Assembly: GCA_029933565.1 (NCBI GenBank)
Contig: JAOZNY010000081.1
Coordinates: forward strand, 1-12,095
Length of the DNA stretch: 12,095 bases
Source: Bacteroidales bacterium
GTDB taxonomy: Bacteria; Bacteroidota; Bacteroidia; Bacteroidales; F082
Direction: 5' to 3'
Made by a program: the position numbers and the translations under genes. Position 1 is the first letter of the stretch, and each line of letters begins with the position of its first letter. This document shows, piece by piece, positions 5,687 to 12,030 of this stretch. A model generated the notes under the pieces. That model saw nothing but the letters and a program-made list of their open reading frames with translations. It did no database searches and was not told the origin of the DNA.

Positions 5687-6386
5687 GATCTTTTAAAATT
5701 GTGTTTTGTGAATCAGAAAAACTTTCACCTGCAGCAATGATTTCAGAAATACGAATCTGGACCTTATCAAACAGATCAGATCCCAATTCAGCATTTTTAG
5801 AATTACGGCTTATATAAGCACGATTAGCAGAAATCCTTTTTGCATCGATAGAATTAACAGAAAATTCTTTAACAAGATGATCTTCCGGATTATAAGAATC
5901 TATTTTATCCCAGTTCTCCCTAACTTTAGTTTGAAGTTTCATAAGATTCTCCACAAGAGGTTTCCGCTCCTTGTCAGAGGAATTAAACATAAGTTTAAGT
6001 TTCTCATGTAAAGATCTGGAATGCTTATAAAGTTCTGCTGTCTCATCCCAGATAACTTTTAAATCAGAAGGCAAATCATTATAGGAAATATTTTGTTTTG
6101 ATCGAACAACAAAATTCCTTTTGACCTCTAAGACTTCCGGCAAAGACTCAACATAAGCATTCTTCTCAGAATCAACCTCCTGAACAGCCTTCTTTTGCTT
6201 GACCACACCTTTAAGCAAATCAGCACGGTCAACAAGTTTTTGAAGTTCATATTCCAGTTTCTCCACCCAGGGCTTGCGAGCAAGTCTTTGGGAAAGTATT
6301 CTATTCTTAGAATATTTAGTCAAAAGCATTAAGCCCTCATCGTAATTACGATTATCAGACTCAAGATATATCTTTATTTTTTCCAT
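5652..6386 (-). CDS. Helical, charged protein of unknown function
   Basis: A 244-residue soluble protein, highly charged and almost wholly helical by composition, with likely coiled-coil segments near residues 40-75 (VEKLEYELQKLVDRADLLKG) and 115-160 (ETAELYKHSRSLHEKLKLMF...LMKLQTKVRENWDKID). The N-terminus (NYDEGLMLLTKYSKNRILSQ) resembles a family I recall as recurrent in Bacteroidota phage-like gene clusters, whose function I do not know. It starts inside the last 13 bases of the 84-residue gene and ends 35 bases inside the phospholipase-D-like gene, so it is part of the same unit. A head-completion, scaffold or packaging accessory role is possible; that rests on position only. Confidence 0.6.
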   Translation of the reverse strand: MEKIKIYLESDNRNYDEGLMLLTKYSKNRILSQRLARKPWVEKLEYELQKLVDRADLLKGVVKQKKAVQEVDSEKNAYVESLPEVLEVKRNFVVRSKQNISYNDLPSDLKVIWDETAELYKHSRSLHEKLKLMFNSSDKERKPLVENLMKLQTKVRENWDKIDSYNPEDHLVKEFSVNSIDAKRISANRAYISRNSKNAELGSDLFDKVQIRISEIIAAGESFSDSQNTILKDLGFNMQNPSGE

Positions 6387-6628
6387 TTGTAAGAAATAAC
6401 TTTAAGGTTAGCAATAAGATGTTTTAAAGCAAGGTCAGGATTAGACTTATGAATTTCCTTAAGGCGAAAATAGAGGCGAGCATTTTTGGAATAAACCTTA
6501 ATCAGATTAACACCAAAATCAAAGTTCTGAAATTTCTCTTTTGATTTAAGGAATGAAGAAAAATCCTTAGCAGCATCGCCGCTAAGGATTAGTTTTTCTA
6601 AGAGTAATGAATTAGTTTTCTTAGTCAT
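6374..6628 (-). CDS. Small basic protein of unknown function
   Basis: An 84-residue helical, lysine-rich protein (NARLYFRLKEIHKSNPDLAL, ending VISYKWKK). ATG at 6628 lies two bases after the stop of the structural protein upstream. It overlaps the 244-residue gene by 13 bases. The segment SGDAAKDFSSFLKSKEKFQN is amphipathic. There is no signal peptide or membrane helix. Tight coupling to the helical protein suggests the two work together, perhaps as partner subunits. No family recognised. Confidence 0.6.
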   Translation of the reverse strand: MTKKTNSLLLEKLILSGDAAKDFSSFLKSKEKFQNFDFGVNLIKVYSKNARLYFRLKEIHKSNPDLALKHLIANLKVISYKWKK

Positions 6629-6630
6629 GA

Positions 6631-7173
6631 TTATAGAGTAATATCACCTTCATCAGTCATGATTGCACCAGGATAAAAAGGAGCAGGAACAGAGTCGGTA
6701 ACTTCAACTTCAATACTCAAACCCCTTTCACTTGTGGCTTCGCCTCCCAAAGCCATTGAAGGTTTAGTAACAGTATTAAACATTTCATTACCTATCAATC
6801 TCCAGGCACCTGAATTCTTTTCTTTAACCAAATACACAAGATTTGCATTGTTTGCAGCCTTAGCAAAAGCGGTGGCTTCAACAGTAGTTAAAGAAGTCTT
6901 GAAAGTTGCCTTATTCAAAAAGGTCTGGGATCTGACTTCACCCTGTGCTTCAGCAGAAACATTTGCCTTACCATCAATATGATTGATTTTCTTCCAAGTT
7001 TTCAATGCATCCAAAGTAAAAGCACCCGCAAGGGTAACTTCATCAGCAGCAGAAGCAGGGGCTTCAGGCAAAGCAGGCCAGCCTGTAATATGTGTTTTAG
7101 GGATATAGTAAGCATCCTCATAGATACCCGGAATACTTACATCACCATCTTGCCAATCTAAGTTTTCAAACAT
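6631..7173 (-). CDS. Phage structural protein, tail-tube/head-auxiliary type
   Basis: A 180-residue protein rich in Ala, Thr and Val with alternating beta-like segments. Residues 68-105 (DGKANVSAEAQGEVRSQTFL...) and 108-170 (NLVYLVKEKNSGAWRLIGNE, GGEATSERGLSIEVEVTDSV, PAPFYPG) follow a pattern I associate with tube-like virion proteins of Bacteroidota phages: a central NxG turn, a late Gly-rich loop, then a strand and P-P-Y end. It is coupled to the capsid gene: its ATG overlaps the capsid stop (TAATG). The 146-residue protein encoded earlier in the operon has the same C-terminal pattern, so the two appear to be paralogues. It might form a tube or connector, or decorate the shell. Confidence 0.6.
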   Translation of the reverse strand: MFENLDWQDGDVSIPGIYEDAYYIPKTHITGWPALPEAPASAADEVTLAGAFTLDALKTWKKINHIDGKANVSAEAQGEVRSQTFLNKATFKTSLTTVEATAFAKAANNANLVYLVKEKNSGAWRLIGNEMFNTVTKPSMALGGEATSERGLSIEVEVTDSVPAPFYPGAIMTDEGDITL

Positions 7174-8129
7174 TATACAGTGATTTTAGCGTTCATGAAT
7201 ACTTCTTTGGAAAGGCTCTCGAATTGAGTACCAAAGAACATAGTTGCGATAAACTGAAGTTTAAAAGGATTATCACCCCTACGCACTTCAATCTTTTCAT
7301 AATCACCCATAAGGTAAGTACCCACAAGCATATTTGCTTTGGTAGTAAGTTGGATATGATCAGAACCGGCTTTACCGATTAAAGGAACAAGTTCAACCCT
7401 GTCATCAGTACCTTCAAGGAAGGTCTTTTTGAACTGAGTATTATAAGGAATAGCACCAGTGGTGGCTTTATAATCCTCATTATAAGAATTGTAAACAGAA
7501 CGAGGGATAAAGAGTTTGGTCTTTTTCTCCTGAAGTTCATCAGATGAGCCATGATAAATACTTTTAAGTATGTCAACGGCATTGGAGTCAGTGATTGGTG
7601 CAATTTCAAGATAATTACCCTTTCCGGCAGCAATTAAAGTAGCAGTAATTTCATCGGCAACAATCTTATCGAAACCATTGTAAAGGGTGGAAGTGGTATG
7701 CCCTGCAGGATTACGAACAGCATTAAAAATACTTTTGTTCAATCCATTTGAAATACTACGCATCATCATGGCAATGATGGTTTTATTAATGGCAGTAGTT
7801 TCAATTTTCTTACCAGAGGTAATAGCGTTGCCGTACAAAGAGGTAAGCAATTGTTTAGGTTCAATAAGTTTAATTGCCTGACCTAAGTGAGTAGCAAGGG
7901 TTCTGCCAACAATATCAACATCACCACCGGTTTCATTGAGAGTACCGGTATAAGGTTCAAGTTCAACACCACCTGAAAGTTCACCGACAACTTCCTCATA
8001 GCGTATTCCTGTGCGAAGAGTCATGTGTTTAAGAGTTTCTCCAATGCCCAAAATAGCCATTATGAGAAGTTGTTTTCTGAATTTACGGGCTGCCTCGTTT
8101 AAGGCTGCAGGGGATACATTAAAGTCCAT
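7173..8129 (-). CDS. Major capsid protein, HK97-like
   Basis: A 318-residue protein between the prohead protease and a coupled structural gene, the standard capsid position. Features fitting the HK97 fold are an N-terminal helix-rich segment, a long spine-like helix (IETTAINKTIIAMMMRSISN, about 108-127), a mid-protein beta region (DGFDKIVADEI-type strands), a loop with LFIPRSVYNSYNED, and a C-terminal beta segment ending KLQFIATMFFGTQFESLSKE. There is no long N-terminal scaffold (delta) region; the acidic coiled tail of the upstream protease could supply that function. Length is normal for this group. The identification rests on context and overall pattern, not on a catalytic signature. Confidence 0.82.
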   Translation of the reverse strand: MDFNVSPAALNEAARKFRKQLLIMAILGIGETLKHMTLRTGIRYEEVVGELSGGVELEPYTGTLNETGGDVDIVGRTLATHLGQAIKLIEPKQLLTSLYGNAITSGKKIETTAINKTIIAMMMRSISNGLNKSIFNAVRNPAGHTTSTLYNGFDKIVADEITATLIAAGKGNYLEIAPITDSNAVDILKSIYHGSSDELQEKKTKLFIPRSVYNSYNEDYKATTGAIPYNTQFKKTFLEGTDDRVELVPLIGKAGSDHIQLTTKANMLVGTYLMGDYEKIEVRRGDNPFKLQFIATMFFGTQFESLSKEVFMNAKITV

Positions 8130-8147
8130 ATTAAATAATATTTAAGA

Positions 8148-9368
8148 TTAGTTTAGTGAGTCAACAATGTCATTTAGTTTTTGTGCTTCAGCCACAGCAG
8201 AAATAAAATCATCATTAGATGAAGATTGATTTCCGTCTTTACTTTTTACAATCTCTTTATCCTGTTGAGTAGAAGCATTAAGAGTTTCAATGGTTTTTTG
8301 AAGATCAGCAATAACTTTATCTTTTGGATCTTCCACTGTTTCAGCAGTAGTTTCTTGAACTGTTTCAGCGACAGTTTCAACTGGAGTAAGAGCCGTTTCA
8401 ATTGCTTCCAATTGCTCAGCATTCAAAAAAGCACCTTCATCACCTAATTGGAGTTCTGCTCCAATGGCCAGATTAATTTTATCAAGTTTCATGTTTATGG
8501 AATTATGATTAGAATTAGAATTTGTGTTTTCGATTATTTCATTCATTCGGGCAATGGCAAAATCAAGGTTACCAATGGAGTCAACCAAAGAACCCACCAC
8601 ATCCTGGGCAAAGTAAAGTTTGCCAGTAAGATGTTTTTCCTGAATGGATGGTCTGGAAGATTTCATATGAGAGATAAAATCATCGGCAAGGGGATTTAAG
8701 ACTTCCTTTTTTAAGGAGTCGTAATTTCCGGCTTTGATATCATTCCAGAATTTTGTTTTGTCTTGGGATTGATCGGCAACAATTTGATGAAATTTAACCC
8801 CTTGTTTTTCAAGAGCCGGCTGGATATCAGTAAAGGATAATAAAACCCCAATGCTACCGATTTGTGTTTTGTTGGAGGCTGCAATAATTTCATTGGCAGA
8901 AGCAGCAATCCAGAGAGCAGCAGAAGCCATAAGGCCATCAGCAAAAGCGATAATTGGCTTTGTGGTATTTAATACAACTTCACTAAGGGCAGCAGTACCA
9001 TCAACACTACCACCAGGGGAATCTATTTTAAGAACGATTCCATCAATATTACTACTTGCATCTGCTTCTTTAATAATGTTACCAATGGAATTCATTCCCA
9101 TTGGACCACAAGACTGATCATTTTTCATCAAGGCACCGGAAACAGGAATAATTGCAATAGAACCTTTGGGAGCATTATTAAAACCATCCCATTTGGAAAA
9201 ATTAGAAGTTGTACGCTCAACTGTTGAAATAGGTTGAACGGAAACAACTTCATCAATAGAATTATTATGAGAGAAAATTCTAGATATAATAGGTAAATAG
9301 GAAATGGCAGAATATTCATCCATTGCCCAAACACCTTTTAAAATTGCAGAAACAAGTTGATAATTCAT
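8148..9368 (-). CDS. S49 (SppA/protein C-type) prohead protease with C-terminal scaffold-like region
   Basis: A 406-residue protein. I use ATG at 9368, two codons inside a longer TTG-started frame. Residues 70-280 are an S49 serine peptidase: GSIAIIPVSGALM, the oxyanion-loop segment VLKIDSPGGSVDG (113-124), catalytic Ser149 in DGLMASAALWIA, the GSIGVLLSFTD segment, and a candidate catalytic Lys at 204 or 206. In phage heads such enzymes cut scaffold and capsid precursors during maturation. Residues 293-406 are acidic, Glu/Thr/Val-rich and coiled-coil-like, as in scaffold proteins. M293 (NMKLDKINL) could start a separate scaffold product, as with lambda C and Nu3. The stop is 18 bases before the capsid start. 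Confidence 0.92.
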   Translation of the reverse strand: MNYQLVSAILKGVWAMDEYSAISYLPIISRIFSHNNSIDEVVSVQPISTVERTTSNFSKWDGFNNAPKGSIAIIPVSGALMKNDQSCGPMGMNSIGNIIKEADASSNIDGIVLKIDSPGGSVDGTAALSEVVLNTTKPIIAFADGLMASAALWIAASANEIIAASNKTQIGSIGVLLSFTDIQPALEKQGVKFHQIVADQSQDKTKFWNDIKAGNYDSLKKEVLNPLADDFISHMKSSRPSIQEKHLTGKLYFAQDVVGSLVDSIGNLDFAIARMNEIIENTNSNSNHNSINMKLDKINLAIGAELQLGDEGAFLNAEQLEAIETALTPVETVAETVQETTAETVEDPKDKVIADLQKTIETLNASTQQDKEIVKSKDGNQSSSNDDFISAVAEAQKLNDIVDSLN

Positions 9369-9457
9369 ATTCAATAATAATTTGAATACAAGATTATCAC
9401 TTGCAAGCCGAATAATAAAGGACTTTCAGAATACGACCTAAAAGACCTATTTACAGG

Positions 9458-9898
9458 CTATTGCACATAAACAGGAAAGACATTGCTTTTGCTGCTTATC
9501 ACAAAAGCAATGGATCTGCCACCTTTACCATCTGGATCAATTTTAAAGGAGTAAGAAACAGAATCATTACTTTGGCTTTCTGTCCCAACAAGATAATGTT
9601 TACCTGAATTATCAGAAACAATAAAAAAGTAAGGAATTGATATCAATAGCGGAAGCAGATTGATAAACGAATCATTATCACCCTGAACGTTTAATGAAAT
9701 GGTAATATCATAAACAGTTCCGGCGGCAACAAGTTTTTCCTTGACAGACATTTTACAAGTGCCTGGAATAAAATCAATGTTTGTTAAAGAGCCTGAATTG
9801 TGGGCGATCTCTGAAAGAGTCATTCCACTTTGAAGGAATGGCAAGTTCAGGGATTCTGCTTTGATTGTTTTAAGGGAATTAATACCTGGTATATTCAT
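9458..9898 (-). CDS. Small structural-type protein, paralogue of the 180-residue operon protein
   Basis: A 146-residue soluble, beta-rich protein. Its C-terminal half (IPYFFIVSDNSGKHYLVGTE ... SFKIDPDGKGGRSIAFVISS ... VFPVYVQ) matches the order and spacing of residues 110-170 of the structural protein at 6631-7173: a hydrophobic strand, the NSG turn, a [RY]LxG strand, a charged loop, a Gly-Arg-Ser strand, then P-x-Y. I infer common ancestry and a virion role such as tube, stopper or head-tail connector. ATG at 9898 lies just after a hairpin and T-run that could weaken read-through from the first gene. An 84-base gap separates it from the protease gene. Function is not shown directly. Confidence 0.6.
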   Translation of the reverse strand: MNIPGINSLKTIKAESLNLPFLQSGMTLSEIAHNSGSLTNIDFIPGTCKMSVKEKLVAAGTVYDITISLNVQGDNDSFINLLPLLISIPYFFIVSDNSGKHYLVGTESQSNDSVSYSFKIDPDGKGGRSIAFVISSKSNVFPVYVQ

Positions 9899-9913
9899 AT
9901 AAAAAAAGAATTT

Positions 9914-9931
9914 TGTCCCCTGAAAGGGACA
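9914..9931 (-). terminator. Terminator-like hairpin between the first and second operon genes
   Basis: On the minus strand TGTCCC, the loop TTTCAG and GGGACA form a perfect 6-bp stem, followed by AAATTCTTTTTTTATATG, which runs into the next start codon. A stem plus T-run inside an operon suggests partial termination (attenuation) or an mRNA end protecting the first gene's message. The AAA after the stem makes it weaker than a classical terminator. Confidence 0.45.
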
Positions 9932-9958
9932 GATTAGGGGTAAAATAAATTTAAATAA

Positions 9959-10435
9959 CTATAAATCAATATCATAGTCAGCATTTTCGTAAAATAATAT
10001 GGCTTTTTGGCGTTGTCTGTATTCAAATTTCTTCAGTTTATCGTAAAGACTTGGTGAATTAGTGAGTTTCATCTTAGAAATGAAGGAGATTATAATTTCA
10101 TTGGTAGGTTGATTAAATAGTTTGCCATTGGCAAAATATTTTAAAAAAAAGAGTTGATAAGAGGTATATAGGTATCTGTTAATTTGCAAATGATCTTCAT
10201 AGGTAAAATACAAAAAGAATGCTTGATGTTTAATTTCTGGAATAATTGGAATAGTAAGAACAGATCCTGAAGTCTGGGTAATTGGTACAGAAGATGTTTT
10301 TATCCTGGAATATAAAAAGGCTCCATGAATTTCAGTTAGTGAAATTTTAATTTTAGGAGCATATTTATTAGTATTGGAAAAATAACGAAGGAATGCTTCG
10401 TTTTCTGGTCTAGCAAATTGAAATTTAACATCCAC
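9959..10435 (-). CDS. First gene of the head operon, function unknown
   Basis: A 158-residue protein. The start is GTG at 10435; the ATG at 10431 is out of frame, and no other early start fits. The N-terminal half looks beta-rich (KIKISLTEIHGAFLYSRIKT, VLTIPIIPEIKHQAFFLYF). The C-terminal half is helical and aromatic-rich (YRLYTSYQLFF-like stretch around residues 87-100, then YDKLKKFEYRQRQKAILF). There is no signal peptide. It begins 40 bases after a good promoter box and is followed by a terminator-like hairpin, so it may be made in excess over the other head proteins. I do not recognise the family. It is far too short for a portal protein. Confidence 0.6.
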   Translation of the reverse strand: MDVKFQFARPENEAFLRYFSNTNKYAPKIKISLTEIHGAFLYSRIKTSSVPITQTSGSVLTIPIIPEIKHQAFFLYFTYEDHLQINRYLYTSYQLFFLKYFANGKLFNQPTNEIIISFISKMKLTNSPSLYDKLKKFEYRQRQKAILFYENADYDIDL

Positions 10436-10474
10436 TTTTAAAATTGTATTTCAAAAGTCAGTCGCTTCGCAAGA

Positions 10475-10482
10475 CAAAGATA
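10475..10482 (-). promoter_or_regulatory. Bacteroidota -7 promoter box TATCTTTG for the head operon
   Basis: On the minus strand TATCTTTG matches the TAnnTTTG -7 consensus of the Bacteroidota housekeeping sigma factor exactly and lies 40 bases before the GTG start of the first gene. The upstream element is less clear: GTTAAAATT about 17 bases before the box is the closest match to the -33 TTTG. The box follows the end of cassette site C by only about 14 bp. Confidence 0.55.
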
Positions 10483-10495
10483 AGATTATAATTTT

Positions 10496-10624
10496 AACGT
10501 CCGAGGCGATGCCCAGTAGCCATTTGTTAAGGCTAATTTTTTAATTATTTCTAAAGTATAAATCTACGCAATATTTTCAAAACGAAGCACAAATCTGGCT
10601 ATTGGGTATGCGCCGTTGTTGTGG
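10496..10624 (-). repeat. attC-like inverted repeat, site C
   Basis: Plus-strand arms GGCGATGCCCAGTAGCCATT (from 10506, continuing TGT) and ACAAATCTGGCTATTGGGTA (from 10589, continuing TGCGCC) pair nearly throughout, around a ~60-base spacer. The right end is GTTGTTGTGG (10615-10624), identical to the right end of site B. On the minus strand the left end carries six unpaired bases (TCGGAC) before GTT, an arm asymmetry like that of attC sites. It begins 14 bases after the stop of the 195-residue gene and is the last cassette site before the head operon. Confidence 0.6.
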
Positions 10625-10638
10625 GGTCGTTGTTTATT

Positions 10639-11226
10639 TCAATTCAGTCCTTTATAATTTCCCAAATAATAATGAGTTGTCAAAACGGTGTCTAATTTTT
10701 TCCTATATAAATTTTCTCCTTTAATTATTAGGGTATCTCCCAATAATCTAGGAGTTTTTGAATCAAAGTTCATAAATATTGTATCCTCGTTCCTCGAATA
10801 ATTTCCAGTAAAAAAATAATCAGAGAAAAACACACCTGTTGAATGAACATCAAAATTTCCATTGTCACGCAGTTTTAAAGTCGCCTGATTTTGCGTTCCT
10901 TCATAATAAGCAATGAAAATTACCTTACCGTATTTTTTTTCTAGATCAATTTTGAACGGATTAAAACTTACATCAAGTATGGTAATAGTCATTATTATTA
11001 ATGGAATAAACAGTTTGAAAGTCAATCCTTTTCGATTCTTTACTAAATGGACAATTTCTTTTACAACTTTTGTTATCAGCCAGATAAATAGAATTGCTAT
11101 TGAAAGATAAAATAAGACATTCCAAAAACCTCCTGGATTCCTCTCCCAAATTGGTTGTAGTCTGACCAAACCGATCAGTAAGATTGAAAGGATTAATGAT
11201 GTTTTTAGGTTCCTACTCATTCTCAT
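10639..11226 (-). CDS. Membrane-anchored protein of unknown function (cassette gene)
   Basis: A 195-residue protein with three predicted transmembrane segments: about residues 9-23 (SLILSILLIGLVRL), 37-57 (VLFYLSIAILFIWLITKVV) and 71-88 (LFIPLIIMTITILDVSF). A ~105-residue polar domain follows, probably outside the cytoplasm. That domain has a lipocalin-like beta pattern (ATLKLRDNGNFDVHSTGVFF, YFFTGNYSRNEDTIFMNFDS, DTLIIKGENLYRKK) often seen in small Bacteroidota cassette or accessory proteins. The start is ATG 11226, 12 bases after site D ends; ATG 11220 is an alternative. The 12-base leader leaves no room for a private promoter, consistent with transcription from upstream through the site. 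Function unknown. Confidence 0.7.
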   Translation of the reverse strand: MRMSRNLKTSLILSILLIGLVRLQPIWERNPGGFWNVLFYLSIAILFIWLITKVVKEIVHLVKNRKGLTFKLFIPLIIMTITILDVSFNPFKIDLEKKYGKVIFIAYYEGTQNQATLKLRDNGNFDVHSTGVFFSDYFFTGNYSRNEDTIFMNFDSKTPRLLGDTLIIKGENLYRKKLDTVLTTHYYLGNYKGLN

Positions 11227-11238
11227 TTGGTCTGTTTA

Positions 11239-11362
11239 CGTGTTGCAAATATGACCCGTAGCCGTTTGTTTGCAGGGTTTTTGTTGATTACTTGTATGTT
11301 AATATTTCTTCTCATTTTTCTTAATAACTGCTAAACCGGCTATGGGGTATTATTTGCTGTTG
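11239..11362 (-). repeat. attC-like inverted repeat, site D
   Basis: A 124-bp site with arms TTGCAAATATGACCCGTAGC (continuing CGTTT) and AAACCGGCTATGGGGTATTA (continuing TTTGC). It is about 88% identical to site A over its whole length, with differences scattered in arms and spacer. It lies between the stop of the 225-residue gene and the start of the 195-residue gene. One end lacks a T in the GTT core (CACGTAAAC) compared with site A (CACGTTATA). Confidence 0.6.
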
Positions 11363-12027
11363 GCATTAGTTTTTTCTTTCAAATAGTAATTAATTCGACC
11401 TTTATCTCTATATATTTTATTGTCTTTCTTGCTTGATGGAGAATAAAGTCTATTGTTTTTTATTTTCCAGGTTTCATTGGTTTGGAATATGTAGTTTTCA
11501 TATTCTGGAGCCATTAAAATTTCAAAATAGTTTCTGTTCATTTTCCCAGTCCAAGTAGCATCTTTTAGTCCAACAAATGAAATTTCGAATCCTTGGATAT
11601 TCTCTATTGTGCGAAAATTAAATTTACCACTAAAATTTGTTATTAAAGTATCGATTTTACCAATACTAGTTTTAATTTTTATATGAGGCATTCCAATCGG
11701 CTCTCCTGAAATATCATGAATAACAAAAGTCACTCCTTTCGTTGTGTCGCTATATTTTGAAATAATTTCAGTCTCACTAGGTTTTTGTTTGTCGCTATTT
11801 AAAATCAATTTGTTTTTCTTTTTTCCCCATTCGCCTTGTGATTTTATGTTTCTCAAATCTCCAATAATGTGATATTCGTATGTACTGTCCTGATTTAGTG
11901 TCAAAGTGTATTCAAAGTATCCACCAGAATATTTCCAAATCCCTACTAAATCAATGGTATCTGATTTTGTTTGTGAAAAACAAGTCAAACTTGAAATCAA
12001 TAATAATATTTGAATTATTCTTTTCAT
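11350..12027 (-). CDS. Secreted two-domain protein, lipocalin-like plus carboxypeptidase-regulatory-like (cassette gene)
   Basis: A 225-residue protein with a signal peptide (MKRIIQILLLISSLTCFSQ), probably cut after about residue 18-19. Residues 25-85 have the LxGxWK start and repeated beta strands (LVGIWKYSGGYFEYTLTLNQ, SQGEWGKKKNKLILNSD) of lipocalin-like or copper-resistance-like domains common in Bacteroidota. Residues 96-170 resemble a carboxypeptidase-regulatory-like beta sandwich (VTFVIHDISGEPIGMPHIKI, ITNFSGKFNF, ISFVGLKD). Both assignments are pattern-based and the ligand is unknown. ATG at 12027 follows the upstream site's GTTGTGGTTAATT by a few bases, and the stop codon touches site D. 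It probably acts in the periplasm or outside the cell. Confidence 0.7.
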   Translation of the reverse strand: MKRIIQILLLISSLTCFSQTKSDTIDLVGIWKYSGGYFEYTLTLNQDSTYEYHIIGDLRNIKSQGEWGKKKNKLILNSDKQKPSETEIISKYSDTTKGVTFVIHDISGEPIGMPHIKIKTSIGKIDTLITNFSGKFNFRTIENIQGFEISFVGLKDATWTGKMNRNYFEILMAPEYENYIFQTNETWKIKNNRLYSPSSKKDNKIYRDKGRINYYLKEKTNANSK

Positions 12028-12030
12028 TTA

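Noticed and set aside
9369..9457. Possible internal promoter (TAATCTTG on the minus strand) before the protease gene
   Set aside because: One mismatch to the -7 box and no convincing -33 element; the 84-base gap may hold something, but I cannot support a call.
287..11362. Interpretation of the 124-bp repeats as phage attachment sites (attL/attR)
   Set aside because: They do not directly flank the phage genes, are only about 88% identical, are large inverted repeats each placed behind a single gene, and further sites of the same family lie in between; no integrase is present.
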